Positions 24,717-36,500 of a DNA stretch of 64,000 bases are shown piece after piece. Position 1 is the stretch's first letter, and the number at the start of each line of letters is the position of its first letter. A program made the position numbers and the translations under genes. The stretch is from Schistocephalus solidus (Eukaryota > Platyhelminthes > Cestoda > Diphyllobothriidea > Diphyllobothriidae), in NCBI GenBank assembly GCA_017591395.1, contig WEDG01002096.1:62001-126000 (forward strand), given 5' to 3'. Under the pieces are notes generated by a model. The model was not told where the DNA came from, did not search any database, and saw only the letters and a list, made by a program, of their open reading frames with translations.

Positions 24717-24965
24717 CAGAGGCAGAGAACTCCAAGATTCGACTACGCGGTTGGAGAAGAGCATTCGTGTGTCCCGTCTAGCTCCAATCCCATGTAATCT
24801 GAATGCATGACCTCCCAAGTTCGTGAATCTTGCTTACTGAAAGAAATCTCCAGGTACGAGACAGCGGTCCTGACCGCGCATTATACGGAATGTTTGCATC
24901 AAGTCAACTCGTAACTCAAGGGAATGAGATCAAAATTATACAATTGTGTTTCATATGGTAATGAG
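24717..24965 (-). pseudogene. LINE RT C-terminal fragment (minus strand)
   Basis: The minus-strand frame reads GGHAFRLHGIGARRDTRMLF and then SNRVVESWSSLPLDV. This matches the conserved C-terminal pattern of CR1/Jockey RT proteins (LRGH-K-...R-D-R--FFSNRVVE-WNSLP). It breaks at the (TGAAC)n repeat, suggesting an insertion or recombination point. Confidence 0.65.
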
Positions 24966-25009
24966 CCCTATCCAGTCGCAAGTTTTGTTACACACCTTTA
25001 AACCATTTC

Positions 25010-28000
25010 CAGGATGCTGAGGTCAGTAACGATCCAGGGTCTCCAATTTTGGATAGCGATTTCCAGTTTCGGTCCAACAAAGGTTCAAACGACCTTAGCA
25101 AATTTGTCTTTATTAAAGGCAGAGAAAGCCCGCTTGAGAAGGCACAGAACAGACATCGCTGACTTGGCTACCTTTGAGAAGTGCAGCGAGGGTTTTAGAG
25201 AGATTGTGATTCCCGTTCTCAGGTCCTTCTGCACATCTAATTTAAGTCCCTTTAAGTCATTTTATTGAGGGAATAAGGCTTTAGCCCTTGAGCTCCCTAT
25301 TTACATCAAACATTTCAACATAATTAACTTTAACAACAATAAGGATGACGACGAAAGCGAACCACAAATCACGGCCTCCCATCTTGGGTGCTCTAACAAG
25401 CCCGTAGTTGCATCCCAAGAAACAAACGCGTGGCAATCTGCAATGTGGAAACACCACAACACCACCAAATTGGATAACGGTAATATCAGGACAACTTCAA
25501 AAATGTCTCTTCCAAAGGCAGTTCTGACTTCAGACTCAACTTCTGCCGGCTATCCCAGCAGTTCTAAAGAACTCTTAGTTTAGATCGAAAAAACCAATGA
25601 GTGGCAAGATAGAATTGGGAAACAACATAACACGATAATAAAGTTAAAAACAACCCTAATGAATCCCTCTAGTCATTCAGAGAAAAATATGGTCAGCAGT
25701 GAATTAAAGGACGCCCTAGACCACGAGAACTGCGAAGTGATCCAGGCCTTACCTATATCAAATGCGCACACCTCAAAAGAACGGATATCCGCTGATCTTG
25801 CTAGGTTAAAGCGCCTGCTGAACGATATACTTCATTCGGGAGAGAAAATACCATTCACGCTGCCTCCAGGCTCAAAAAAAGGATATTGAACAGTCCCAAA
25901 ATGTGAAACCACGGCCTATCAAAATTGTCTTGGAAAACAAGGAAGAGGTTTAGCTTCTTCTCTCGAGAATAACCAACGTACGAAACTCTCATAAGCAGGT
26001 TTTTTTCCAGCCGGACTACTCTCTAGCAGATCATCTGAAAAGCCGTGAATTAGGGATAGAAATGAAGAGGAGACTTGCAGCTGGCGAGAACAGGCTAGTT
26101 ATTTACTGCGGACGCGTGATACAGAGAAACACAAAATTGCTCTGGAACCAGCCAACGCTCATGATGGCAGCGGCAAATTAGCATTGGCAAAATCGAGACA
26201 AACAGAATTAGGCTCTGCCGACTGTTGCATACTTAAATTTCTGTAAATCAACGCCCAATGTCTGTTTTCGAAACTCGACGAACTGAGAATTCAGGTTGCC
26301 GTTCTGTCTTCTGATATTATAGCAATCACAGAAACATGGCTGTCACAGAGCATCAGGGATTGCGAAGTAGCCTTATCCGGGTACCAGCTGATCAGGAGAG
26401 ACTGCACCCACTGCCAGGGTGGAGGAGTTACAATGTATTTTAAAAGCAATTTAACAGTGTGTGACATGACAGAGAAGATTAGCAATGGTATTGAGGCTAT
26501 TTGGCTGAAAATAAAAACGCAGGGATCGCAGTCCCTTGAACTCATGACTCTCTACCGACCACCGGCGACAGAAACCGACGCTGAGACTTGCTTGTTGGAG
26601 AACAAAAAGGAGATTAGCAGTCGACTTGATGTTGTTCTCATGGGTGAATTCAATGCACCCAGCTAGTTGTTTAGATCTCCTCTTCACTAAAGATCCTGAC
26701 AGTATAGATGAGGTACACTGCCTACCTCCACTTGGTCGAAGTGATCATGCCGTACTTCCATGGGAGTATGGTTTATATTCTGTGCTATCTGCAATAAACG
26801 AAACCAGTCCAAATATATGGCTGAGGAGACTTTTGCAAGATGAGAGCTGAGGCATCACAAATAGACTGGGATCTTCTCTTCTCCAGGAATGTCACTGAGG
26901 ACTGAAATTTATTTAAGGAGTGGTTGTTGAATATAATAAAATGCCACAGTCCGCCAAAAAAACTTAGGATATCTAACAGACGACAGTGGCTAACAAGGGA
27001 TATAAAAAGAGAGATTAACAGGAAAGGAAGGCTTTGGAAGAAATTTTGCCGATCCAATGAAAATGTAGCCTTGCAAACATATAAAACTCAAAGGAACAAG
27101 GTTAAAGGCTTGATCTTCAAAAGCCGATGGGATAACGAGAGGGATTTGCTCCAGCGAGCAGTTCAAAATCCCAAATTGCTCTACAGCTATGTAAGAAAAA
27201 GCACACTTAAGAGGAACCCTATTCCTGTTATGAGATATCAGAAATTAAAAACAAAAATGAACACTTTTCACAGTTCTTTTAGTCGGTTTTCACCAGAGAA
27301 GCTGTTTTATTTCCATCTAGAAACGAGACTATGGGAGCGCCAATTATTCAGGATATGCTCTTTGGAGAAGAGGCGGTCTTTGAAGAACTGAAAAGTGTGA
27401 AGGCATGCAAATCCCCTGGCCCCGACGAGATTCCAACAAATCTACTCCTCGAAGTTGCTCGAGAGCTGGCAAAACCAGTATCTTTTCTGTGCCAGAAATC
27501 GTTCAAATACGGGAGTTCTTTCCTACCGACTGGAAAACAGCCCACATTACACCGCTTCACAAAAGCGGTAGTCGTGCATTTGCTACAAACTACAGGCCTG
27601 TCAGCCTGACCTAAATCTGTTGCAAGGTTATGGAGAAGGATGTCAAAAAGAAATTGATGATTAATTTCGAAACCCGTAACCTCTTATCAACTGCAAAATA
27701 CGGCTTTCATAGGGGAAGATCGTGTGCTACGAACTTACTTTATACGACTCAAAACTGGACAAAAGCACTCGCTCCAAAGGACGTAATGCATGTGGCCTAC
27801 ATTGATTTCCAGAAGGCCTTCGATAGTGTTCCACACCAGAGTCTCCTTTAAAATTTGAGAATATTTGGTATTGGAGGAAAACTTCTTACCTTGATCAAGA
27901 ATTTTCTCGTTGGTCGTTCCCAAGTGGTCTGTGTAGGCGGATCGCGATTAAAGCACACAGTCATCGAGAGTGGAGTCCCACAAGGTTCAGTGCGCTGACC

Positions 28001-28860
28001 GATCCTATTTCTCTTGTTCATTAATGATTGTGTACAGGAATTGGACATTGACTTTGCGATGTTTGCCTACAATATAAAAATCTGGAAGGTTATCCACAAT
28101 GCTGCCGATGGAAACAATTTTCAATACAATCTTCGTCGATTAGACGAGTGGTCCCACAGATGGCTCTTGTCCTTAAACTCAAACAAATGCGCCCGGCTAC
28201 GTCTGGAAAATTGAAATCAGGTCACTGATATGGGACCCTACTATTTGAACGGTATGCCACTCCGAGAAACACACACACAGAAGGATCTCGGCTTTTGGAT
28301 GAAAGACCACCTGAAGCCTTCTACGCAATGTTGCAAGGTGACTAAAATCCGCCAATTCAATGCTGTACGCTATCAAGCGGGCATTTAAAGTTTTCGATGA
28401 AGACTGCTTTTCTCAGAGTCTTAAGTACGTTTGTAAGGCCGAATCTTGAATATGCGATCCAAGCCTGGCGATTGTGGACCAAAGAGGACTACAAAATGCT
28501 CGAAAGGGTGCCGCGGCGTGCCACAAAATTAGTAAGAGGTCAAGGTGAACTGCCATATGAGATTCGCCTAAATAACCTAAAGCTCTATCCTTTGAGTTAT
28601 AGGCAGTTGCGTGGAGACTTGATACAAACCTTCCGTATCGTGCGTGGCATGGATTGCGCCCTCCAATGTGACGCCTTTTCCAACTTGCCACTACAAATAA
28701 TCTCCGAGGTCATCCGTTCAAACTAAGCGTGCCCCAAGTAAGAATGGATGTGAGGAAGTATTTTTTCCCCAAGCGTGTCTTGGAACCGTGGAATAACCTA
28801 CCTGAGGCGTTTGTAATGTCCCAGTCTGTGGATACATTCAAACATCGGTTTTTTTTCACT
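25010..28860 (+). pseudogene. Nearly full-length CR1/Jockey-like LINE, inactivated
   Basis: ORF1-like frames: 25014-25268 and 25659-25889, then a block with DHLKSRELGIEMKRRLAAGE near 26025-26090. Endonuclease 26233-26664: SDIIAITETWLSQSI, GYQLIRRDC, GGGVTMYF, MTLYRPP, VLMGEFNAPS. The domain is cut short and joins at once to CLDLLFTKDPDS and GRSDHAVLP. RT: NRRQWLTRDIKREI (about 26975), [14 protein letters not shown] (27409), [18 protein letters not shown] (27805), SGVPQGSV (27972), FAYN (28062-28073, where FADD is expected) and SLNSNKC. Thumb: 28397-28723. It is inactive through frameshifts, stops and loss of both palm Asp residues. Confidence 0.88.
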
Positions 28861-29062
28861 GCCTATTTTTCTAGTTCATCATTAATTTCACAACATCGCT
28901 AGCTGTCGACCTAACAGAACAAGTTCTGTCTAAATTATTAAGTATTTGTACATTTTATCTGCACACATTGTCATAAACTTTATTTCGTTACTAATGTTTG
29001 TTTATACAGTGCCCAGCCAGTGCTAACGAAATATAAATTCTAAATTCTAAATAAATAAACAT
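28855..29062 (+). repeat. LINE 3' UTR with (AAAT)n tail, copy 2
   Basis: The block CACTGCCTATTTTTCTAG... through TATCTGCACACATTGTCATA to AAATTCTAAATAAATAAAC repeats the 22930-23126 sequence. It begins inside what should be the last codons of the LINE3 protein (SVDTFKHR then poly-T). It is therefore either a 5'-truncated insertion of the second LINE family or a template-switch chimera. Confidence 0.75.
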
Positions 29063-29379
29063 GCATATGCTGCAGCACCACGAAGACTATGTGACTACTT
29101 AAACATAACAATATCAGTGAACCACGTAAATCTGCCTACATTCACTTGACTATAACTTCTTCACATTGATTCTTATTCTTCTGTCTTTTATGTAACTAAT
29201 AAGGATTTCAAAGGCGTTAGCCTATTTTCCTCAAAAACACTGAACTAAACTGAAAAAGTGTAAATTTGAAGTCATCAGTAGGTATGAGCGAGGCGAAAAC
29301 TCCCGCAAATGACAAAATTTTAATTACATGTGCAGATTCTTTTAATTATATGAGTATCTAGCTTGCATTTAACTGCTTC

Positions 29380-29790
29380 AACGGTATCTGAGAGGCCTAC
29401 TGCATCAGGTAGTCCGTTCCCTGTTCCAATGACCCTCTGCGAGAAAGCGTTTCGTCGGACTTCCATACGGACCAACTTCGTCTACAATTTAAAGGGATGA
29501 CCCAGCAGCTTTCCGAAGAATTCATCGAATTCTGGGGCGCGCTGACGACCTCTAACAATCCAGTAGGTTTGAGCGAGTTCACCGTGTTGTTGCCTGTAAT
29601 TAAGAGAAAACAAGTTAAGCTCATCCAATCTGGTTCTGTAAGGCAGATGACCAAGATTCTTGACCATATGTGTAGCCCTCGCTTGTACATTTTCAAGCTG
29701 TTCTAACAGGCGAGCGTCAGCCTCAGGGTCACACCTTGGTGGCCGATAGACGGCCAGAACTTCAAGGCTATGTGCTCCCAGCATCTTTAT
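29380..29790 (-). pseudogene. LINE with endonuclease fused to RT thumb (internal deletion), minus strand
   Basis: The minus-strand frame 29784-29482 begins SLEVLAVYRPPRCDPEADAR, an endonuclease block (compare LELMTLYRPPATETDAE in the element at 26.5 kb). It then passes without a stop into LENVQARATHMVKNLGHLPY and LDELNLFSLNYRQQHGELAQ, which belong to the RT thumb. It continues with stops into VRRNAFSQRVIG. All of the RT fingers and palm are missing, so it cannot be active. Confidence 0.75.
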
Positions 29791-29794
29791 AGTG

Positions 29795-31635
29795 AGCCAA
29801 ATAATTGCGAAGCTGCATTCAAACTGCTAGGTTTTTCCTGAACGCAAGAAGTCAGTGTTTTACGTAGGTAACAACGCCTCATCCCGGACGCTCTCTTCTA
29901 TCTCTTTTGAAACAACTGAAGTCCTGATAGTGCCAATCCGCTGTCATCTGATTTGGACAATACACTTTGTACATTAGTGCAGATAAATGCGATTTAACAT
30001 ATATTTGGGAAGTTTTATAACGGCGTAGCCTGATCCTCCATTTACGGAACATATTGTGCCCTCATTCGAATCGGTTACGTTCAAGGAATTAGAGGAGGAT
30101 GCTGCATTATCTGATCGTTGTAGATCACTAGGATAGGCTGTTCATTCTGCAATCTTGATCACAATTCCAAAATTAATTGTCAACGTTTCATTATCTCTGT
30201 CAGTGCGTAATCCAGTTTAAAAAACGCCACGGTGTTTTTCCTTGATTGTGAATCATTGCGAAAGAATAAGTCAGACTTTTCATTGATTAGCTAACACTAC
30301 GCTGAGTGGTCAGTGGCATCGCTCCTGTGATATGTTGATTTGTCACTTTACAAGCCTAAAGGCCTTCAGCTCCAAAATGTCCTCATTGGGTGACAGAAGT
30401 TCATTGAGAAGACACTGCAACTGTTGTACGTCTGGGAGTACTTGCTGTGGATTCAAGATGTCCCTGAATTATCAGGCATTGGGCTCTGTCGAGTAAGTCT
30501 CTCAAAATCACAGAGATTTAGTGCCTTGAAAAAGTTAACACGTGGTTGCCACGAGCTGAAGATAACATAGGCCACAGTCGATCAGAATCCTCTTTCATTC
30601 GTGTTTCTTTTGAATTAAAGCGGTCCATTAACACAGGGGAACTAATTCAATTTATGAAACGCTGCCGTTGTCTGAGAAAAACCTGCTCTGGCTAGCTTTA
30701 TTGCATAGTTCTGTAGTACTTTCGGATGCGAAGGAAATCTAGTCTTGTAGATCATTTGGTTTAGTTATAATGGTGGGTGCAAACACATCTGTAGTTTCAC
30801 TCACAGTATTCACTTTGCTTGTTTGGAAGGCCTTGGTCAATAAAGAATTACGGCTGACTTTGGGATCAGTAGCTGTCTATGGTTTAAGAGTGATCAGGTT
30901 TTTATTGGACTCGAGTTTGCTGACGCACACAGCGAGGCATTCCTCCTCCCGGTACCTGGAATCTTGCTGTATGATTCCCTTTCCTTTGCTTAGTTACCTT
31001 CAACATTTTCTGTTCCTAAGATTTCCTTCTTGTTCGGGAACTTGATGAGTAACTCAATTAATGTCCTTTCGTTGTTCACCTCAGCTTACAGGCCTAGGAT
31101 TTTCTGCAGGAGAGTTAAGCAAACCGCACAAATTTCATCTTTATATGTCACGTATTTGAAAGCAAATAAACTTTATGCTCGCTTAGCGGGAGAGGAACGA
31201 ACGACCAAATGCCCATTCTAGTGATGTATTTCGCGATTAGTTTTGCCTTAAGGGACTAAAATGTTCACAAGAACCATGTTCACTCGATGTTCTAGTGGTC
31301 AACGAACTCACCCGTGGGTCAGCGTGACCGACTTCAATCACCGTGGGCGCACTTATTTAGACGCTCGAATCTTCGCCAATTTCAAAGTCCATATCTTGGT
31401 AGTGATGATGTGGATATTTATAAATAGCGTACGCACAAAAATTTTCAACCGACTGAGGTTATAAAGCAAATTTCAAAACGAATCAGCCATTGCTGTTTTG
31501 GTAGTACTGGGAGACCTGGTGGCGAAAGTGAGACATACAGTGAAATGTATATTCCTTCGAATATTTCGGAATGGCTGTCCGAGGATGACAGTATTGATTT
31601 TGCAAGCTGGAATATTGCGTCTATGAGCCAAAACA
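29795..31635. other. No recognisable gene
   Basis: The longest frames (for example 30770-31042, + strand, 91 codons) show hydrophobic chance composition and no known motif. I see no repeats shared with other parts of the window. Confidence 0.4.
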
Positions 31636-31639
31636 GCGT

Positions 31640-32890
31640 CTAGTCAATCAAAATACTGAGAACGGTGAAGATCCATGAAGGTCCGAAATTCGAATACAAA
31701 TTCAAAGTTTGCGTTCAGCCATCAACTAAAATTTCAGCAAGCCTTCTTTTAAATTTCGCAACACTTTCAGCCAGAACAATCAAACTAGTCAGTTTTTTCC
31801 ATTCTTTTATTGCTTTAGGGGTAAAAGTAGTTGACCCACACTTTAAGTTTTGGGTAGTTCGTCTTCAGTTTGCAGTGTTGACCTTGGAGATTTGTCGTTT
31901 ATGCCAATTCAAAAATCGGGTATTTGAAGTGCAAAGTCGAATTCTCTGACAAGTTTGAAGATCATGATAATATGCATTCTGTATTGCATATAAGAGAGAA
32001 ATTTTTTAGTCTCTCTAGTTGGCCCTCATAGGGTAGGCAACACAATACACTGACTAGTTCCACCGCCTCTATTGCACCTTCTATAATAAAGTATAATCTT
32101 GCTTCATCCAAGGGCGTCATGCCTGAACGCAATATTCTAACACCAGCGGAAAAATTTTTCCAAAAAAGCGATCTAAAAGCTCTTCGTCAAAATAAACGAA
32201 GGATCACCTGAACGATCCGAGGTTACTAATAGACTTCTTTGCTATCTTGGCAGGGTGAGAGGACGGTTAGAGAGTAAACGTTATCCACACACCCAAGTCC
32301 CTTAGATTGTTTACTTGATCGCGTTGCAGATAAAGTAAAAATATGTAAACCTTAGTACTTTTCGTTAACTAGACCGTAATCGGATGCCTTAGCATTTGTT
32401 GAAACTAAGGTTCAGCTGCCACTAATCATACCACTTTTCCAGTGATACAAGTTATTTTGTAAGCTCTGCGTATCCTTGGGCTTTTCAATTGATAACCTTA
32501 ACTTTAAATCATCAGCTTACATAACTGTCCCAGATTTCAGACAACAGAGGTAGCCGTTCAAACATATCAGAAACTGAATATGATCCAGGACGCTCCCCTG
32601 CGGAACCCTAATGTGAACGGTTTCCTAATAGGATTTGGTGCTACCAATATAAATACGTTGGCACCAACCTAAAAGAAAGTCAGCGAATCAGTTAAGTAGG
32701 TTGCCATTCACACTCAATTGATTCAACTTCAATATAAGCCATCTGTGTGGAACCCTGTCAAAGGCTTTGCTGAAGTCAATGTATAACGCTTTCAATTTGA
32801 TGTTTCCGTCCCAAGTTCAGAATCCACTTTGCCTAAATATCACGTTTTTTATTCTTCGATAATGTGCTCTACTATTAAATTTATAGATAG
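31640..32890 (-). pseudogene. CR1/Jockey-like LINE remnant, minus strand
   Basis: The minus-strand translation gives LKALYIDFSKAFDRVPHRWL (about 32790-32730), LNQLSVNGNLLN, FLLGWCQRIYIGST, a degraded VPQGSVLD, and ADDLKLR (about 32520-32500). Towards 31880 there is a C-terminal LQGQHCKLKTNYPKL block. The order and motifs are those of an RT palm followed by the thumb. Multiple stops and frameshifts are present. This is an old relic lying just upstream of the first calcium channel exon. Confidence 0.7.
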
Positions 32891-32899
32891 CTCTTTTAT

Positions 32900-33375
32900 T
32901 ATCTTAAAATCGTATACGTAATTCAAATTAGTTCCCTCCTCCTGTCATTAATTACCATCCTTGATCAGTTTAATGTGCTGCAGCTCTGTGTCAAGGTATA
33001 AGATAATTATATAAAGATGCCTAGCCACTCCCAAAATTCATACTGAATTCATAGTTTGGAATCCTGTCTCCTATGTTCCATCGAAGTATACGTAATGTTC
33101 CTTTGTACGACCTCCAACTAAATCACCGTTTGAAGCTGTAGGTGAATATTATCTATTTAAATGCTAGTGTCCGTCAAAACAGCACTAAAATACCTTATGG
33201 AAAACCATTATCTAGTTAAGGATGTGCCAGAATTTGAACAGTATGACCACCATTTTCTTGCTCTGAAACTAAGATCTTGTTTATGTACACCAGACTCGTT
33301 GGAGTGACCTACACAAGTAACGATAAAACGTGAGCGCCCGGTGAAGATCATGCTGTGAATCCATCTAACACCATA
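32900..33375. other. Region upstream of the first recognised channel exon
   Basis: AT-rich. No obvious TATA box, initiator or CpG-rich promoter stands out. If 33379 is the true initiator codon, the promoter and 5' UTR should be here; if not, an upstream exon lies further left. I cannot decide from the sequence. Confidence 0.3.
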
Positions 33376-33378
33376 ATC

Positions 33379-33599
33379 ATGAACATCCCAGGCGCAAATC
33401 CATGGGGGCAAGCCGTAGGAAGTGCTTTTCTTGCAGGCACTCGCCCTGTTATTGCGGACTTAGCACTTGCTGCGTTAAAGGATCGGGAACAAAGGAGAAA
33501 ACGAAGGATTTGTCCACAATTTAATCCTGATCGGTCGCTTTTCCTTTTCTCAAAACGGAATCCAATTCGAAGATACTGCTTGATGATAGTTGACGCCAA
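33379..33599 (+). CDS. Cav1: Cav1-like calcium channel alpha-1, N-terminal exon before IS1
   Basis: This is the first recognisable exon of a voltage-gated calcium channel alpha-1 subunit, the pore-forming plasma-membrane protein that admits Ca2+ on depolarisation. The frame is open from a TGA at 33331, and I take the ATG at 33379 (MNIPGANPWGQAVG...). A basic stretch (REQRRKRR) is followed by RSLFLF-KRNPIRR, which matches the RALFCLTLKNPIRR block found just before IS1 in Cav1 channels. The exon ends IVDAK, where the family usually has IVEWK. It stops after two bases of a Lys codon at a GTAATT donor (33600), and the next exon at 43445 supplies the third base, so the phase fits. The N-terminus is uncertain: an internal acceptor at 33389 or an upstream exon is possible. 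The following intron is 9.8 kb. Confidence 0.82.
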
Positions 33600-36500
33600 G
33601 TAATTTCATTTTTGTTAACAAGGCTTTATACAAGTACTTTTTGATTATTTTAAATGATAACAACTTTTGAATTTATTTAAAAATATTAGTATGGGCAACT
33701 ACTAAAATTCTAGCATTATGTGTGTCATCGATTAAAAATTAGGTTTCTAGTTAAATTTGATAACATAACCCATTTGAGAATTTTACCGCATGAAAATTTA
33801 TGCTTAGTTAAATTTTTATTTTCTTTGTGAGCCATTTCCAGAGACTTGCCCTATTTTAAGTTCTCTGTTAATCCTTATTTTGTTCAAATACTCGTTTTAG
33901 TGGGGAAAATGCTCTTAATTTGAACGGCGTTGTAGATTTGGAGATAAAAATCACTAATAAATGGTTTGTGAGTTATATAACGCATCTGTTCTTCAACCGA
34001 TTTTCGTTAACCGCATAGTTTCCGTTAGGCAATACAATGCCCTTTTAATGCACTGGATGTTGCTAGTTGCCGTTTAAAATAAATTATATTATACTCTTCG
34101 AGCTGGATAATCAAGTAATTACACCTCTCTACCATTTGCGAAATATAGCACTCACTGAAATATGATCACATAACCAGCACACTTTTCGATTGCTTTAAAT
34201 GCCTACATAAACCCTCAGATATGCGTGTCTCTTGGCTTCATAAAGTCTATTATAAGGAGAAATTATGAAACTGTGAACGATGTTTTAAACCAGGATCGTA
34301 TCTAAGGCTTCTGGAGTAGACAACCTGATCCATATCTAATGAACAGCGTTAAGAGCGTTCGATGAAATCAGCTTGACAGTATAAAGGAATTCATGATCAT
34401 ATAAAAACAGAAAATTAAAAATATTAAAGCTTGAAAAACGTGGATGGATATGCAACGTTATGGGATTTTTAAAATTACTTGGGCACTGCTAATTTGTTCT
34501 AAGACTGAAATACGCTTTCATAAAGCATACAATTTGAAGACTACCTAACACATAATGAATAAATAACAAGAGAAGAACTTTACTTGCATGCCTAAAGAAG
34601 CATTTGCGTCACAGAAAACTTCCATATAATTAAGCAGTTTATCTTTCAAAATCAAGTATTCTGACACATGCAATATAATGGGATTACGCCATATGCTATT
34701 CGGTTTGTTGTTACTGGAATATTATGCCGATAACCAAAATAACACCTACTACCTTTAGTCAATGCCTAAGAAATCTAGGCCACGTGTAGCATGTCTAAAC
34801 TTCTTTAGAAATAAATACCCGATTTAATGTCGCATATTCATTTAAAAAGAATGTTTTCCATTTACAATGTCAATTTTACTGCCAAATAGACCATTTTATT
34901 GAAATATTTTCTTGAATGATCTCCATTTCTCACAAGTTAATTTATATAGTTTTCTACCAATGGCAGTAGTACTGAAAAGTAAGATATTAGAACTAAGGAA
35001 AATTCGAAAAGCTCCCATTGCAAGGTCTTTTGCGAAAGACGTTAGCACAAATGTTTAGCCCCCATATCTAATCTAGCGCAGGGGTTTGTGATTGGCAGTT
35101 TGCGCATGAATATTGAGCGCAATATGTGAGATATTTATGCCTGGTGTTGATTAATTACTCAGTTTAAACCCTGAGTGCATGACGTATGTGCGAGCAAATG
35201 ATTTCTGAATATCTTGATACGTTTTTTTCCACTATTTTAGGCAGGGTGGTTGGCAGCAGATAGGATCTAGACCCTTAAACGGCGGAAAAAGTTTACGAAT
35301 ATTACTCCGCAACAAATGCAGCATTGGAAGCGACTGAATGGAACATTGAGCATCGACAGAAATAAAGGCTCCTGATATTTTCAAATTTAGGGGATTTTTA
35401 ATGATAGCATCAGAAAGATGGCGGTCCCAGACTGCAGAAAAATGGCTAGCTTTATATATTCGTATAGCCTTAATTCCGAAAAGGGATAAATATGAACCTT
35501 ACGCAGCCGAATTAGGCGAAAAAAGCAGAGATCGTCGAAAAATGACCTTCAATGGATTGTGCTTTAGAGCAAAGAATTGAGTTTTGAACTCGTACGTTAA
35601 GGTTGCAAGTGAATAGATTGCAAGGCAAAATAAATATTGACCATATTATCGAAACACGAAATAAAATTTTGTCAAGACGTGCTATTTGCTGCCTGCTTAC
35701 AAACCAAACTGTGGCAGCTGGTTTTATCTGGTGAGGTGACGGAAAAATTGGCGAATAAAAATTACTTAAGAGCCTGATAAACACTTAATTCAATGGCACT
35801 ATCCATGTAAATATAAAAAAATCCCGGATGAAATTCTTACCTTTTTGACTAATAGTTTAGTCATTGGACGCTTTGCATAGACACGTCTCAAGTATACATT
35901 CATTGGAATTCTACACAGTGCACAATGTCCAAAGTTCTGTTGTCCGATTTTCTCTTGAGGATATTAATTAAAGTATGATCGTTGTCCAGCACGATCCTCT
36001 ATTTAGGGATTGATAAGGGCACGGTTTAAGAACATTTTGGCCGTCCAGGAACAACCACAGCCGGCGGAGAATGATTTGATACGCTACCACCCTGTCCGTG
36101 GTCAGTTGAAAGGTGATCTATTCCAAGATTTCTGTTGTGCATTCTGCACACAGGTATGGGTAACGCTGCCACGAGGAGCTTTTAGAGGGCTGCGTTTAAA
36201 TAATCTGTTAACACAACAGTGGCTTCCTGACATTAATTAAAAACGTTTTAATCTGAGTAGAGTACTAGGGACAAAACCGCTTTCCACATTCGGTCTTCTG
36301 CACAGATCGCTGAAAATTTGCGCAATGAGTTTGAAAATTGCTTCGCTACGTTCTTAACGCATTGTAAACTACTGTTTGATAACAGTTTGATACTAACTAC
36401 TTATCCTATATTTTCAAAAAATAACAATCGTGTTCTCCTGATTGTTTTTCACAAGTGATAGCTGTCTTCCTTTTGGGTAGTTTTTACAATAAAACTTCAA

